Positions 43,598 through 51,297 of a stretch of 64,000 nucleotides of DNA are shown here, piece after piece. Position 1 is the stretch's first letter. The number at the start of each line of letters is the position of its first letter. The notes under the pieces were generated by a model. That model saw only the letters and a program-made list of their open reading frames with translations, was not told where the DNA came from and made no database searches. The DNA is taken from positions 248,001 through 312,000 of the forward strand of contig CAVVGH010000005.1 of the NCBI GenBank assembly GCA_963747765.1, given 5' to 3'. The position numbers were made by a program, and so were the translations under genes. The stretch comes from VRUE01 sp963747765 (lineage in GTDB: Bacteria > Actinomycetota > Thermoleophilia > Solirubrobacterales > 70-9).

Positions 43598-44767
43598 ATG
43601 GATCCCATCAGAAATCCCTACACCCCGAATGCAGGCTCTCGCCCTCCCGAGTTGGCCGGCCGTGAGAGCGAGATCAAGCAGTTTGAGGTTCTCGTTGGGC
43701 GGCTGAAGCGAGGCGCCACCGAGCAGAGCATCATCGTGCGGGGGCTGCGAGGAGTCGGGAAGACGGTCCTGCTAAATGCTTTCGAGGACCAGGCCGAGAG
43801 CGAAGGGTTCTTGACCTTCTACCACGAGCTGACTCCCGACACGAACCTCGTTGACGAGCTTGCGCGGGATGCGGAGAGGGCGCTCGACAGGCTCAGTCTC
43901 GGGACAAAGCTGAGCGGTCGGATCCGCGGCGCTCTCGGGCATCTGAAGACGATCAGGCTAACTGGCCCGGAAGGGTTCGGCCTCGCTGTCGACCTTCAGA
44001 GTGCGGATGAGGGAACGATCACGGCGGATCTCACCGACCTCTTGCTTCAGCTTGGCGCCGCCGCACGGGAGAACGGGACCGGGATAGCGGTCTTTCTCGA
44101 CGAGTTGCAGTTCGTGGACGAGGTTCAGTACCGAGCGTTGATCAGCGCGCTGCACCGCGCCACTCAGAAAGAGTTGCCGATCGCGGTTGCCGGCGCGGCC
44201 CTGCCGCAGATTCCACTTCTGACCGGGGAGGCGCGGTCGTATGCAGAGCGGCTGTTCGACTTCCCGATGATCGCGAATCTCGACGAGCCGGCGGCCACGA
44301 TGGCGCTGGTTGAGCCGGCACGGCGACAGGGCGTCGAGTACTCGCCGGATGCTCTGGCAAAGGCCCTCGAGTGGACGGCCGGCTACCCGTTCTATATTCA
44401 GCAGCTCGGAAAGCATGCGTGGAACCTGGCGACCGAGTCACCGATTACCGCCGATGACGTCGAGCGAGCAATGCCTGCCGCGCAAGCCGCGCTGGACAAG
44501 AGCATCTGCGAGGTTCGGGTGCAGCGTGCCACCGAGGGTGAGCGCCGCTACATGCGAGCCATGGCCGAGCTCGGGCCGGGCCCATACAGATCCGGACAGG
44601 TGGCGGAGAAGGCCGGTCAGTCGGTTACCCAGGCCTCTCCCACCCGCCAGCAGCTGATGACCAAGGGACTGATATACGCGACCGAGGACTTCGGCTACGT
44701 CGACTTCACAGTGCCGCGGTTCGCCGAGTTCATGCGTCGCTACATGCCATATCGGGCACCCGATTGA
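43598..44767 (+). CDS. AAA (ORC1-like/AAA_16) ATPase with C-terminal winged helix
   Basis: 389 residues. The N-terminus NPYTPNAGSRPPELAGRESE is typical of this family; Walker A GLRGVGKT is at 49-56 and Walker B GIAVFLDELQFVDE near 163-176. YPFYIQQLGKHAWNLA is the conserved sensor region. The C-terminal 90 residues resemble a winged helix. Such ATPases occur singly in actinobacterial accessory regions, with unclear roles. No ribosome site is visible. Paralogue at 49815-50993. Confidence 0.8.
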   Translation: MDPIRNPYTPNAGSRPPELAGRESEIKQFEVLVGRLKRGATEQSIIVRGLRGVGKTVLLNAFEDQAESEGFLTFYHELTPDTNLVDELARDAERALDRLSLGTKLSGRIRGALGHLKTIRLTGPEGFGLAVDLQSADEGTITADLTDLLLQLGAAARENGTGIAVFLDELQFVDEVQYRALISALHRATQKELPIAVAGAALPQIPLLTGEARSYAERLFDFPMIANLDEPAATMALVEPARRQGVEYSPDALAKALEWTAGYPFYIQQLGKHAWNLATESPITADDVERAMPAAQAALDKSICEVRVQRATEGERRYMRAMAELGPGPYRSGQVAEKAGQSVTQASPTRQQLMTKGLIYATEDFGYVDFTVPRFAEFMRRYMPYRAPD

Positions 44768-44794
44768 CGGTCGGGAAGGCGCCGGCGGCGACGC

Positions 44795-45130
44795 CGGTCG
44801 GCGCCGTGTCGATCACGACCTCCTATCGCCCGGGGGGTCGACTACAACCCGCGTCCGAATCCCCAGCGGCTCATCTTTCCGCCTTGGGTCGGCGGGGGAG
44901 GAGCGGGCAGAGGCGCGCCGTCCAAAACGGCGCGCGGCGCAGTCTCGACCATCCACTCGACGCGGGAGGGACCGATCAGCTCCCGCGCTGCCTTGAGCGC
45001 TCCCCATTCCGGAGCCCGCACGGCGCCTTCGGCGCTATGGGGCGTCGGAGGCGATCACGTGTGCGAGGCTCTCGCGCAGCAGGTCGTGCGCCAACCGCGC
45101 CGATCGCGAGCGCCGATTCGATAGCCCGCC
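44795..45130 (-). pseudogene. CpsB phosphatase 3' part with a BY-kinase scrap
   Basis: The CpsB C-terminus (RDLIGPSRVEWMVE-like, GAPLPAPPPPTQGGKMSRW) ends in a stop near 44840, next to a BY-kinase Walker B scrap VIDTAPTGVAAGA at 44790-44825. An extra C near 45037, relative to 46600, shifts the frame. Confidence 0.65.
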
Positions 45131-45143
45131 AGAAATGACGCCG

Positions 45144-45314
45144 TTACTTCAACACGCCGGCTTCGCGGAGCACCCTGCGCGCGCTATCCGCGCGGCGTTC
45201 GGATTCCCGCCGCTTCCGCCTGATCTCGCGCAGGGTCTCCCGCGCTTCCCGCCGCGCACGCCGGCTGGCCGCGATCTGCTCGCGAGCCTGAGCCTGCAGC
45301 TCGCTCCAGGTCAT
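45144..45314 (-). CDS. 56-residue coiled-coil partner protein, second copy
   Basis: MTWSELQAQAREQIAASRRA through RRVLREAGVLK differs from 40112-40282 at only a few residues. ATG overlaps the upstream stop as ATGA. Here the upstream TM gene has lost its N-terminus, so this copy may be without a working partner. Confidence 0.6.
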   Translation of the reverse strand: MTWSELQAQAREQIAASRRARREARETLREIRRKRRESERRADSARRVLREAGVLK

Positions 45315-45610
45315 TTGTGCTGCCACCTCGCCATCGTATCGAGCCTGTCCTCCATCCTCGAGAGGCTGTTCTGGAGCGCTTCGACCCTGGCTTCTGCGCT
45401 TGCCAGCACTTCCTTCAGGGTGGCGTTCTCGGCGTCGAGCTCTGACGCTCGTTCTGAGACCTCCGCCGGCCCGACTCTCGTCAGCCATTGGCGGCGGGCC
45501 GCGAGGGCAATGACCGAGGACACGACGTAAGCGGCCGAGGCGATCCCCGTCCCGCCGTTGAACGGCTCCGGGCTATCGGCATGCTCGGCGGCCAGGATCA
45601 GCGCCCGCGC
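45311..45610 (-). pseudogene. TM/coiled-coil gene, 5' end replaced by epimerase sequence
   Basis: The C-terminal 70 residues (RRQWLTRVGPAEVSERASEL to MARWQHK) match the 40279-40728 protein. Upstream the open frame turns into ALILAAEHADSPEPFNGGTG, an NAD-dependent epimerase segment. The first TM and start codon are lost; internal GTGs exist. Confidence 0.65.
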
Positions 45611-45625
45611 CGCGCCGAAATCCGC

Positions 45626-45793
45626 TCAGGCCTTGCGCAGGACGTGAGCCCAGAGCCATGCCGCCGCCCTCTTCGGTGAAGGGATGATTTCGCCACGTAT
45701 CTCGGGACTGCCGAGACCAGGAGTGGGAGGCGGAGGCGGAGGCGGTGCATCGCCACGTGGAACGTCTTGTCTCGGTTGCGGCGCGTTTGCCAT
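45626..45793 (-). CDS. Proline-rich 55-residue micro-protein (partner of membrane protein)
   Basis: From ATG 45793. ANAPQPRQDVPRGDAPPPPP continues PTPGLGSPEIRGEIIPSPKR and ends WLWAHVLRKA: a poly-proline stretch, then a short amphipathic end. It starts 2 bp after the stop of the 155-residue membrane protein. An almost identical copy with only a few changed residues survives at 55191-55358 although its membrane gene decayed, which argues that it is a real gene. Family unknown. Confidence 0.65.
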   Translation of the reverse strand: MANAPQPRQDVPRGDAPPPPPPPTPGLGSPEIRGEIIPSPKRAAAWLWAHVLRKA

Positions 45794-45795
45794 AG

Positions 45796-46263
45796 CTAGA
45801 ACAAGCTACCACCCAGTAGGGCGACCAACGACAGGATCTCGACCGTAAGGGCACTCGCGGCGAGGATGTAAGCGCGGCTGAGCTTGGCGACCGTCTTGTT
45901 GTTCGCGTTCCAAAACAAATTCAAGTCGAAAGCGAGACGGCGGTAGACCTCAGGCATGTCGCCGCGAATCGAATGTAGTCCCAGGTACAACCCAACGCCC
46001 GTCTCCGCGAAGACCAAGTTCTGCTTCGGCAGCAAGATGAGAACGCTTGCGCCGATCGAGGCGACGAAAGCGGCGAGGGCGACAAAGGCCAGCGCCTGGG
46101 GACTCGGCTGCTGAAACGCCTTCTGGCCCAGGAACGACGCGGCGAGTGAGGAGGCGGCCAGGAGCACGCCGGTTCTGGCCCTGAGCTCCTCCAGCAGACG
46201 CTCCTGCTTGTCGAGGCTGCGCAGTGCGGCCTCGTAGGCCAGTTGCTCGAATCGTCCCGCCAC
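45796..46263 (-). CDS. Small three-TM protein with N-terminal helix (SLATT-like build)
   Basis: 155 residues from GTG 46263. An N-terminal amphipathic helix (ALRSLDKQERLLEELRART) leads to a TM hairpin (GVLLAASSLAASFLGQKAF; FVALAAFVASIGASVLILL), a soluble middle (SIRGDMPEVYRRLAFDLNLF) and a last TM at the C-terminus. The same plan and a related N-terminal helix are seen in the 51297-51854 protein. It recalls SLATT-type predicted pore-forming effectors of bacterial conflict systems, but that is a resemblance of layout only. The boundary motif GGGGGGAGAC lies about 30 bp upstream. Confidence 0.65.
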   Translation of the reverse strand: MAGRFEQLAYEAALRSLDKQERLLEELRARTGVLLAASSLAASFLGQKAFQQPSPQALAFVALAAFVASIGASVLILLPKQNLVFAETGVGLYLGLHSIRGDMPEVYRRLAFDLNLFWNANNKTVAKLSRAYILAASALTVEILSLVALLGGSLF

Positions 46264-46290
46264 CTACTGTCCAAGCCTCTGGCTCCGAAA

Positions 46291-46301
46291 AGTCTCCCCC
46301 C
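46291..46301 (-). repeat. Boundary motif GGGGGGAGACT, copy 1
   Basis: On the minus strand GGGGGGAGACTTTTCGGAGC precedes the membrane gene start by about 30 bp. Related copies are at 51891, 53388, 55651, 58578, 60568 and 61824. Confidence 0.55.
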
Positions 46302-46406
46302 GGGGCCGGGGCAGGTACGGCCCCCGCGCCTCAAAGGCACTCAGTTCAAGAGCGCTCCCGGAGGTTCAAGAAGACTCCTGGAGGTCTCCTATCGCCTGGA
46401 GGTCGA
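46302..46406. repeat. Repeat mosaic with AGGAG/CTCC units
   Basis: GCCTCAAAGGCACTCAGTTC with following AAGAGCGCTCCCGGAGG recurs at 43130-43165 and, changed, at 62238-62275. No gene. Confidence 0.55.
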
Positions 46407-47036
46407 CTACAACCCGCGTCTCAACCTCCAGCGCCTCATCTTGCCGCCTTGGGTAGGCGGGGGAGCAGGCGGCAGAGGCGCGCCGTCCAAAACGGCGCGG
46501 GGCGCAGTCTCGACCATCCACTCGACGCGGGAGGGACCGATCAGGTCCCGCGCTGCCTTGAGCGCTCCCCATTCCGGGGCCCGCACGGCGCCTTCGGCGC
46601 TATGGGCGTCGGAGGCGATCACGTGCGCGAGGCCCTCGCGCAGCAGGTCGTGCGCCAACCGCGCCGATCGCGAGCGCCGCGGCGACTGTGCGAGCGAGCC
46701 CACGGTGATCTGCACCAGCACGCCGCGGCGCACCAGCTCGGCGAGCCGTTCGGGCGCCGATTGGAAGCTGGGGCTCCGCTCGGGGTGGGCCAGCAGGATT
46801 CGATAGCCCGCCAGTGCCGAGGACGCCAACAGGTGCTCCTCGAAATGGGGTGGCAGCGGACCGTAGGGAGTCTCCAGCAGCAGATCGGTTCCTCGCTGCC
46901 CGTAGGAAGCCAGCCGAAGCTGCTCGGGCGATGTTTCGAGCGCCCGGGCACGGGCGAGGCTCCAGTTCTCGCGCAGCTCCCCCAAGACGACCCCGAGCCC
47001 AATCCGCAGTCCGTGCTGCTTACTTCTCCTGGGCAA
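46407..47036 (-). pseudogene. CpsB/CapC-type PHP tyrosine phosphatase, N-terminally truncated
   Basis: Longest of five copies in the island, about 200 residues. DLLLETPYGPLPPHFEEHLL, RILLAHPERSPSF, VQITVGSLAQS and HVIASDAHSAEG are PHP-domain motifs of phosphatases that reverse BY-kinase phosphorylation. The first metal-binding HxH region is missing, so it is probably inactive. The C-terminus ends GGKMRRWRLRRGL. Confidence 0.75.
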
Positions 47037-47108
47037 GTTGTAAGAGCCGACTCAGGCGGCCCGAAAGCTCTCCATCGTCCGCCTCAGCCCCTCCGCGACC
47101 CCAGACGC
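47037..47108 (-). pseudogene. Epimerase C-terminal scrap
   Basis: Encodes EGLRRTMESFRAA, the end of the GDP-fucose-synthase-like epimerase whose longer fragment is at 60625-60840. Confidence 0.45.
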
Positions 47109-47546
47109 TCAAGCCGGTACGGCATAGCTGATGGTCTCGCGCACCCCCATGCCGAGCGCATCGGCGATCTCCTGCAAGCGCTCCACCCCCACCCCGGAGT
47201 AGAGGGTCGCCTCCCAGCGCTGGACCTGCTGCTCCTGAAGACCAAGCCGCTCCGCCAGCGCCTTCTGGGTCAGCCTGGCGGCGATCCGCGCCTCGATCAG
47301 GGCGGTGGGGAGCTCGCGCAGGCCGTCGATCTCACGCTGGCTGACCCGCCCTTCGCGCAGGTCCTCGTAGCGGCGGAGGTCGTCACGCAGCGTCTCCGCC
47401 TGGCTCAGCAGGCCATCGACCATCGCTTTTCCGATGCGGGGATCGACGCCCTCAGGTGGCCCGTGCTGCTGCTGCTCTTTAACCGCCTGTTCGAAGCGCT
47501 TGAGCTCAGTTCGGGTGATGTTGTACTGGTGCTCGTTGGCGATCAC
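47109..47546 (-). CDS. XRE-family antitoxin with long N-terminal helix region
   Basis: 145 residues. The N-terminal 70 residues are helical (ITRTELKRFEQAVKEQQQHG). The HTH is in ARIAARLTQKALAERLGLQE with QQVQRWEATLYSG. This architecture pairs with DUF6932-type partners in other bacteria. ATG overlaps the partner stop (ATGA at 47543-47546). A 3' fragment lies at 43441-43545. Confidence 0.8.
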   Translation of the reverse strand: MIANEHQYNITRTELKRFEQAVKEQQQHGPPEGVDPRIGKAMVDGLLSQAETLRDDLRRYEDLREGRVSQREIDGLRELPTALIEARIAARLTQKALAERLGLQEQQVQRWEATLYSGVGVERLQEIADALGMGVRETISYAVPA

Positions 47547-47755
47547 GCTAGGCCCTCCAGATCGACCTGGATGATTCCCTTTGGCTCCCCATCTCGGTCG
47601 CGTTGGAAGAAATCGAGGAACAGCGCTCCGCTCTCTGGCTCAGCCACGAAGGACGCGGGGAACAGCTCGCCGCCGAACGCGGACTCGAGCTCTTGCCAGC
47701 TTGCCGCGTGGATGCCGGCCGGCAGGTTCCCTTGCTCGTCATGGGTTGGAATCAT
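47543..47755 (-). CDS. Short DUF6932-like protein, partner of XRE gene
   Basis: 70 residues from ATG 47755. MIPTHDEQGNLPAGIHAASW resembles the conserved opening of DUF6932. It continues FPASFVAEPESGALFLDFFQ and GIIQVDLEGLA, which looks like the family C-terminus, so an internal deletion is possible. A short dyad CAACGATAATGTTG lies just upstream, a likely operator. Confidence 0.6.
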   Translation of the reverse strand: MIPTHDEQGNLPAGIHAASWQELESAFGGELFPASFVAEPESGALFLDFFQRDRDGEPKGIIQVDLEGLA

Positions 47756-47814
47756 AGCACAACGATAATGTTGTCCAGAACACCAGTTCGCATACAAAAA
47801 GCTTCGCACCCCCG

Positions 47815-47950
47815 CCGGACGGAATCCAGCCGGCTGGTGGACGGTCTGATGCGGCTGCGCCCAGCCTCCTTCCGCTACCGGCGCAGCTACGTCCACGGCC
47901 CAAGCGCCCTGCAGTTCGGCCTAATCGCCGAGCAGGTCGCCAAGGTCTGA
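47815..47950 (+). pseudogene. Peptidase S74 (intramolecular chaperone) C-terminal fragment
   Basis: LRPASFRYRRSYVHGPSALQ and FGLIAEQVAKV match the end of S74 tail-spike/collagen-like chaperone domains. No upstream part is present. It may be linked to the collagen-like genes at 7.5-20 kb or to a phage. Confidence 0.6.
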
Positions 47951-48032
47951 GAGAGCGCCTCAAGGTAGGTGTCATGGGGTTGAGGGGCCAGAGAGCACAT
48001 ATCAGCGGCAGCAGCCGATACCCTTCAAGGAG
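47951..48032 (-). pseudogene. Scrap of the DUF6338-like gene
   Basis: GCGCCTCAAGGTAGGTGTCA resembles 62912-62945 within the DUF6338-like gene (encoding PHDIYLEAL). Confidence 0.35.
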
Positions 48033-48227
48033 ATGACTGACGATCAGAGAGATGTCCTCGCGGCTTCGACCGATGCCAAGAAGGCGGTCGACACGGCGAC
48101 CGTGATCGACGCGGACGAGCTGGCCAAGGCTCGTCTCGATGAGCGCTGGCGCGAGTTCTGCCTGAACGCGGAGCGCTACGTGGCTGAAACCACTCGGCCA
48201 CATACCCGCGTCGGTCAGCCTGCCTAG
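48033..48227 (+). CDS. 64-residue hypothetical protein convergent with GNAT gene
   Basis: From ATG 48033: MTDDQRDVLAASTDAKKAVD to ERYVAETTRPHTRVGQPA. Acidic and helical, with a weak AAGGAG directly before the start. Its stop overlaps the GNAT stop on the other strand (CTAG). It could be a partner or antitoxin, but the convergent order is unusual for that. Confidence 0.45.
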   Translation: MTDDQRDVLAASTDAKKAVDTATVIDADELAKARLDERWREFCLNAERYVAETTRPHTRVGQPA

Positions 48228-48760
48228 GCATCGGGGAAGAGCGGCATCCAGAGTCGGCTGCGCTTTGCGCCGTCGGCGTCCGTCCTCTTCGTCAGGGAGC
48301 TGCGAAAGCCGAAGTGCTCCCGCCAGTAGCCCTCGCTCGCCGCGTCGAAGGGGTCAACCGCGATGACTGCCGCACCCACCTGGCGCGCTCCGATCTGAGC
48401 GATGCCGACCGCGTGCCGCAAGATTGTCGCGGCGTCCACGTCGGCCTCCGCCGCGCGTGCCAGCCAGAGGATGAGCACCGCGCCCTGACGCGGATGGCTC
48501 GCCTCCAGCTTCTTGCGTTGCTGAGTTCGCAGCTCCACCTCGCTCATCCCAAGCGAGTAGAAGCCGGCCGCCTCGCCCTTGACGAGGAGCACGTAGGTGG
48601 CGATGTGGCTTGTCTCCTTGAGGGCGCCACCCTTGAGCCACGTTGCCGCCGCATTTCCTGCCCGCCCCGGTGGCGCCTGGAAGCGTTCCAGCGCAGCGAC
48701 GAGCGCCGGGTCGGCGCTCAGCTGCTCGGCGGTCAGGTGGATCCACTCATGCTCGATCAA
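48224..48760 (-). CDS. GNAT-family acetyltransferase, possible TacT-type toxin
   Basis: 178 residues from TTG 48760. A GNAT fold is suggested by TYVLLVKGEAAGFYSLGMSE, GAVLILWLARAAEAD, ATILRHAVGIAQIGARQVG and the conserved end AASEGYWREHFGFR. This layout is like TacT-type toxins that acetylate aminoacyl-tRNA, but no DUF1778/RHH antitoxin is adjacent. An ordinary acetyltransferase is possible. Confidence 0.6.
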   Translation of the reverse strand: MIEHEWIHLTAEQLSADPALVAALERFQAPPGRAGNAAATWLKGGALKETSHIATYVLLVKGEAAGFYSLGMSEVELRTQQRKKLEASHPRQGAVLILWLARAAEADVDAATILRHAVGIAQIGARQVGAAVIAVDPFDAASEGYWREHFGFRSSLTKRTDADGAKRSRLWMPLFPDA

Positions 48761-48834
48761 GGCGGATGCAGACTAATCACCTCCCAAGCGGTAGGCGACC
48801 CGCGTTTGCTGCCGGCTCGATAGAGCGGCCGTTC

Positions 48835-48990
48835 AGGCCGCCCGCACGCTCCCCCGAAAGCTCTCCACCGTCCGCCGCAGCCCCTCCGCCGGCGGCACCC
48901 GGGCCTCGAAGCCGACCGTCTCGGCCACCATCTCGGCCAGGTCGCGGATCTTGGTCTCCGGGCCGGTGCCGACGTTGAAGGCTCGGAGGT
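48835..48990 (-). pseudogene. GDP-fucose-synthase-like epimerase C-terminal fragment
   Basis: Encodes FNVGTGPETKIRDLAEMVAE, then EGLRRTVESFRGSVRAA and a stop. One of several copies of this C-terminus in the island. Confidence 0.65.
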
Positions 48991-49078
48991 ATCGGCGTGC
49001 TCAGGCTGCTGCGCGAGACTGCGGCCAAGCCCCCGAACGCACGCACTCGTAAAGAGTGTCGGGCTCCTATTCGCCTGG
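48991..49078. other. Spacer
   Basis: No gene recognised between epimerase and CpsB fragments. Confidence 0.3.
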
Positions 49079-49589
49079 GGGGTCGACTACAACCCGCGCC
49101 GCAACCTCCAGCGGCTCATCTTTCCGCCTTGGGTCGGGGGAGGAGCGGGCAGAGGCGCGCCGTCCAAAACGGCGCGCGGCGCAGTCTCGACCATCCACTC
49201 GACGCGGGAGGGACCGATCAGGTCCCGCGCTGCCTTGAGCGCTCCCCATTCCGGGGCCCGCCCGCGCCTTCGGCGCTATGGGCGTCGGAGGCGATCACGT
49301 GTGCGAGGCCCTCGCGCAGCAGATCGTGCGCCAACCGCGCCGATCGCGAGCGCCGCGGCGACTCTGCGAGCGAGCCCACGGTGATCTGCACCAGCACGCC
49401 GCGGCGCACCAGCTCGGCGAGCCGTTCGGGCGCTGATTGGAAGCTGGGGCTCCGCTCGGGGTGGGCCAGCAGGATTCGGTAGCCCACCAGTGCCGAGGAC
49501 TCCAACAGGTGCTCCTCGAAATGGGGTGGCAGCGGACCGTAGGGAGTCTCCAGCAGCAGGTCGGTTCCTCGCTGGCCGAGGATGGAGGT
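49079..49589 (-). pseudogene. CpsB-type phosphatase fragment with frameshift
   Basis: Same sequence as 46425-46900 over most of its length (VQITVGSLAESPRRSRSARL, HVIASDAHSAEG). Bases are missing near 49260 compared with 46580, which breaks the frame. Confidence 0.65.
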
Positions 49590-49735
49590 GACGAGGGACG
49601 CGGGGGTAGATCACCTCGCGCGAAGGCGCCCCGGTGCCGCCAGTGTTCATTGCAGTGGCTCGATCTCCTGAAGGGTCTCACCTGCGCGTGCCCTGCGCCA
49701 GCTATCTCCCAACATCGTTGGCACGGGGACAACCC
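49590..49735 (-). pseudogene. DUF4160 end and DUF2442 start, remnant pair
   Basis: SWRRARAGETLQEIEPLQ with stop resembles a DUF4160 C-terminus, and the overlapping ATGA opens MNTGGTGAPSREVIYPRV, like a DUF2442 start. Compare the intact pair at 59326-59855. Confidence 0.45.
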
Positions 49736-49759
49736 CGCGCCGCTTCGCCTTCGTCCCGA

Positions 49760-49814
49760 TCGCTTGCGTCGATGTCCTGCCGTGGTGGCGCGCCGAGGAC
49801 AGCGGGGAGTGCGC
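49760..49814 (+). pseudogene. NUDIX-like gene scrap
   Basis: Encodes VPIACVDVLPWWRAED, matching the start region of the genes at 55798 and 58638. Confidence 0.5.
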
Positions 49815-50993
49815 CTACTGCGCGCGGCGAAGCAGGAAGTCGCGGAACTTGGGTGCGGTGTACTCGTATTCGCCTTTGCGAATCCGATATAGAACCCCAG
49901 CCTCGACGAGCCTCCCCAGCAAGACGTTGACGTTGCCGGGCGTCTTCTCGGAAGCCTGGCCGAGATCCGAAGCGCGAAGCGGCGGATAGGGGCAGAGGGC
50001 GGAGGAGATCAGAACCTCCTGCTCCGCCGGCGTGAGGATCGATATCCGCGGCTCGTAGAAGTCCTGGTCGAGCCGCTCGTAGATCTGCGGCACGACCTCC
50101 TCGAGCAGCCCGGAGGTGAAGCGGTCCACTCCAACCAGGTCGGCGGCATCCCAGAGCTCGGAGCCCCATAGCTGGATGAAGTAGGGATAGCCCTCAACCT
50201 CGTCCACGACCGCTTCGGCGACAGCGGCGTCGGCGGTACGGCTCGTCTGTTCGAGTGGCCGCGTGAAAGCAGCCAGCGCCTCGTCGCGGGGAAGGGAGTC
50301 GATTTTCTCGCCGCGAAAGAGGCGCTCGCTGTAGGAGCGCGCTTGCTGGAGGTTCGCGCTCAGCGTGGGCAATCCGCAGAGGACGACAGCGAGCGGAACT
50401 TCCTGTCGTTGCAGCGCAACCAAGGGCGCGATCAGAAGCGAAAGCGGGTGCTCCCCATGGCGGCCGCGCTGGTCGCGAATGAGCTGCGCCTCGTCGAGGA
50501 GCAAGACGAGACCATTCCGTCCCTTGGCTACGGCAAGCTCGACCGTGTCGAAGATTTCCTTGGTCAGGTCCCGCTCGCGCTCTGAGCCGGGTTCGATGGA
50601 CAACGAGATTTCCTCCCAGGTGATCGCAAGCTTGCCCGCTCGTAGGGCTCGCCCAGTCGCGGCTCGAAGGCGCTCGAGCTGGGAGAGGCGGGCCCTGCTC
50701 CTCCCGAGGAGCCCCGCCAGGGCGGCCTGAAGGGCCTCGTCGGTGTTGTGTGAAGGTTGAAGCTCGAATTCCGCCGGCTCCCAGCTGCCCTCACGGGCAA
50801 GCTCGGCGAAAGCGCCGAGAAGCACGGTCTTTCCTACGCCCCGAAGGCCGGTCACGCGCATGCTCGCCTGAAGCTCAGGGGCAGCGCGCAGCATCGCGGA
50901 GAAACGGTGGAGAGACCGCTCGCGACCGGCGAGATAGAGCGGCCGCACACCGACGCCCGGGCGATAGGGGTTCTTTCCCGAAGCTTGGGTCAT
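49815..50993 (-). CDS. AAA (ORC1-like/AAA_16) ATPase with C-terminal winged helix, second
   Basis: 392 residues from ATG 50993. NPYRPGVGVRPLYLAGRERS opens it; Walker A GLRGVGKT is at about 49-56, Walker B GLVLLLDEAQLIRD near 163-175, and YPYFIQLWGSELWDAA is the sensor region. The C-terminal winged helix is RISILTPAEQEVLISSAL to RKGEYEYTAPKFRDFLLR. Similar build to 43598-44767 but clearly diverged. The gene stands alone. Confidence 0.8.
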   Translation of the reverse strand: MTQASGKNPYRPGVGVRPLYLAGRERSLHRFSAMLRAAPELQASMRVTGLRGVGKTVLLGAFAELAREGSWEPAEFELQPSHNTDEALQAALAGLLGRSRARLSQLERLRAATGRALRAGKLAITWEEISLSIEPGSERERDLTKEIFDTVELAVAKGRNGLVLLLDEAQLIRDQRGRHGEHPLSLLIAPLVALQRQEVPLAVVLCGLPTLSANLQQARSYSERLFRGEKIDSLPRDEALAAFTRPLEQTSRTADAAVAEAVVDEVEGYPYFIQLWGSELWDAADLVGVDRFTSGLLEEVVPQIYERLDQDFYEPRISILTPAEQEVLISSALCPYPPLRASDLGQASEKTPGNVNVLLGRLVEAGVLYRIRKGEYEYTAPKFRDFLLRRAQ

Positions 50994-51006
50994 TACAGAT
51001 TAAGTT

Positions 51007-51026
51007 TTAGAATACAGGATTCTAAA
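51007..51026 (-). promoter_or_regulatory. AT-rich palindrome before the second AAA ATPase
   Basis: TTTAGAAT-ACAGG-ATTCTAAA lies 13 bp before the start codon, flanked by ATTACAG and CTGTAAT further out. As with the other ATPase gene, an AT-rich dyad directly precedes the start and no ribosome site is seen. Confidence 0.55.
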
Positions 51027-51189
51027 GAAATACCTGTAATGAGTGCCAAGCCGACGAGCCGATTTCGCAAAGCACCCGGACGGAAAGGTCACGCAGCCGC
51101 GTGAGCACCTCGCTCTTCGTCTCGTTCTCGATCAGCTCGGCGGGGTTGGGGGAAGCCGGCGGTTCAGGCGCTCGAACGGGAAGGCGAGC
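51027..51189 (-). pseudogene. BY-kinase scrap and spacer
   Basis: PPASPNPAELIE (about 51130-51165) matches the NPPNPAELIE segment of the 26054 protein; the same scrap recurs at 62405-62450. Confidence 0.45.
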
Positions 51190-51297
51190 TCATACCGACT
51201 TCGTGTCGCCCTCGAAGTGAATCGGCGCGGCCGTCTCGTTGAGGGGAACCCCAGGAGGCGGGGGAGCGGGCTGCACGGGTTTCGGGAAGTCCGACAT
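51190..51297 (-). CDS. Proline-rich 35-residue micro-protein (partner of membrane protein)
   Basis: From ATG 51297, overlapping the membrane protein stop as ATGA. MSDFPKPVQPAPPPPGVPLN then ETAAPIHFEGDTKSV. Sequence unlike the 55-residue partner except for the proline run, but gene order, size and coupling are the same. Confidence 0.6.
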   Translation of the reverse strand: MSDFPKPVQPAPPPPGVPLNETAAPIHFEGDTKSV

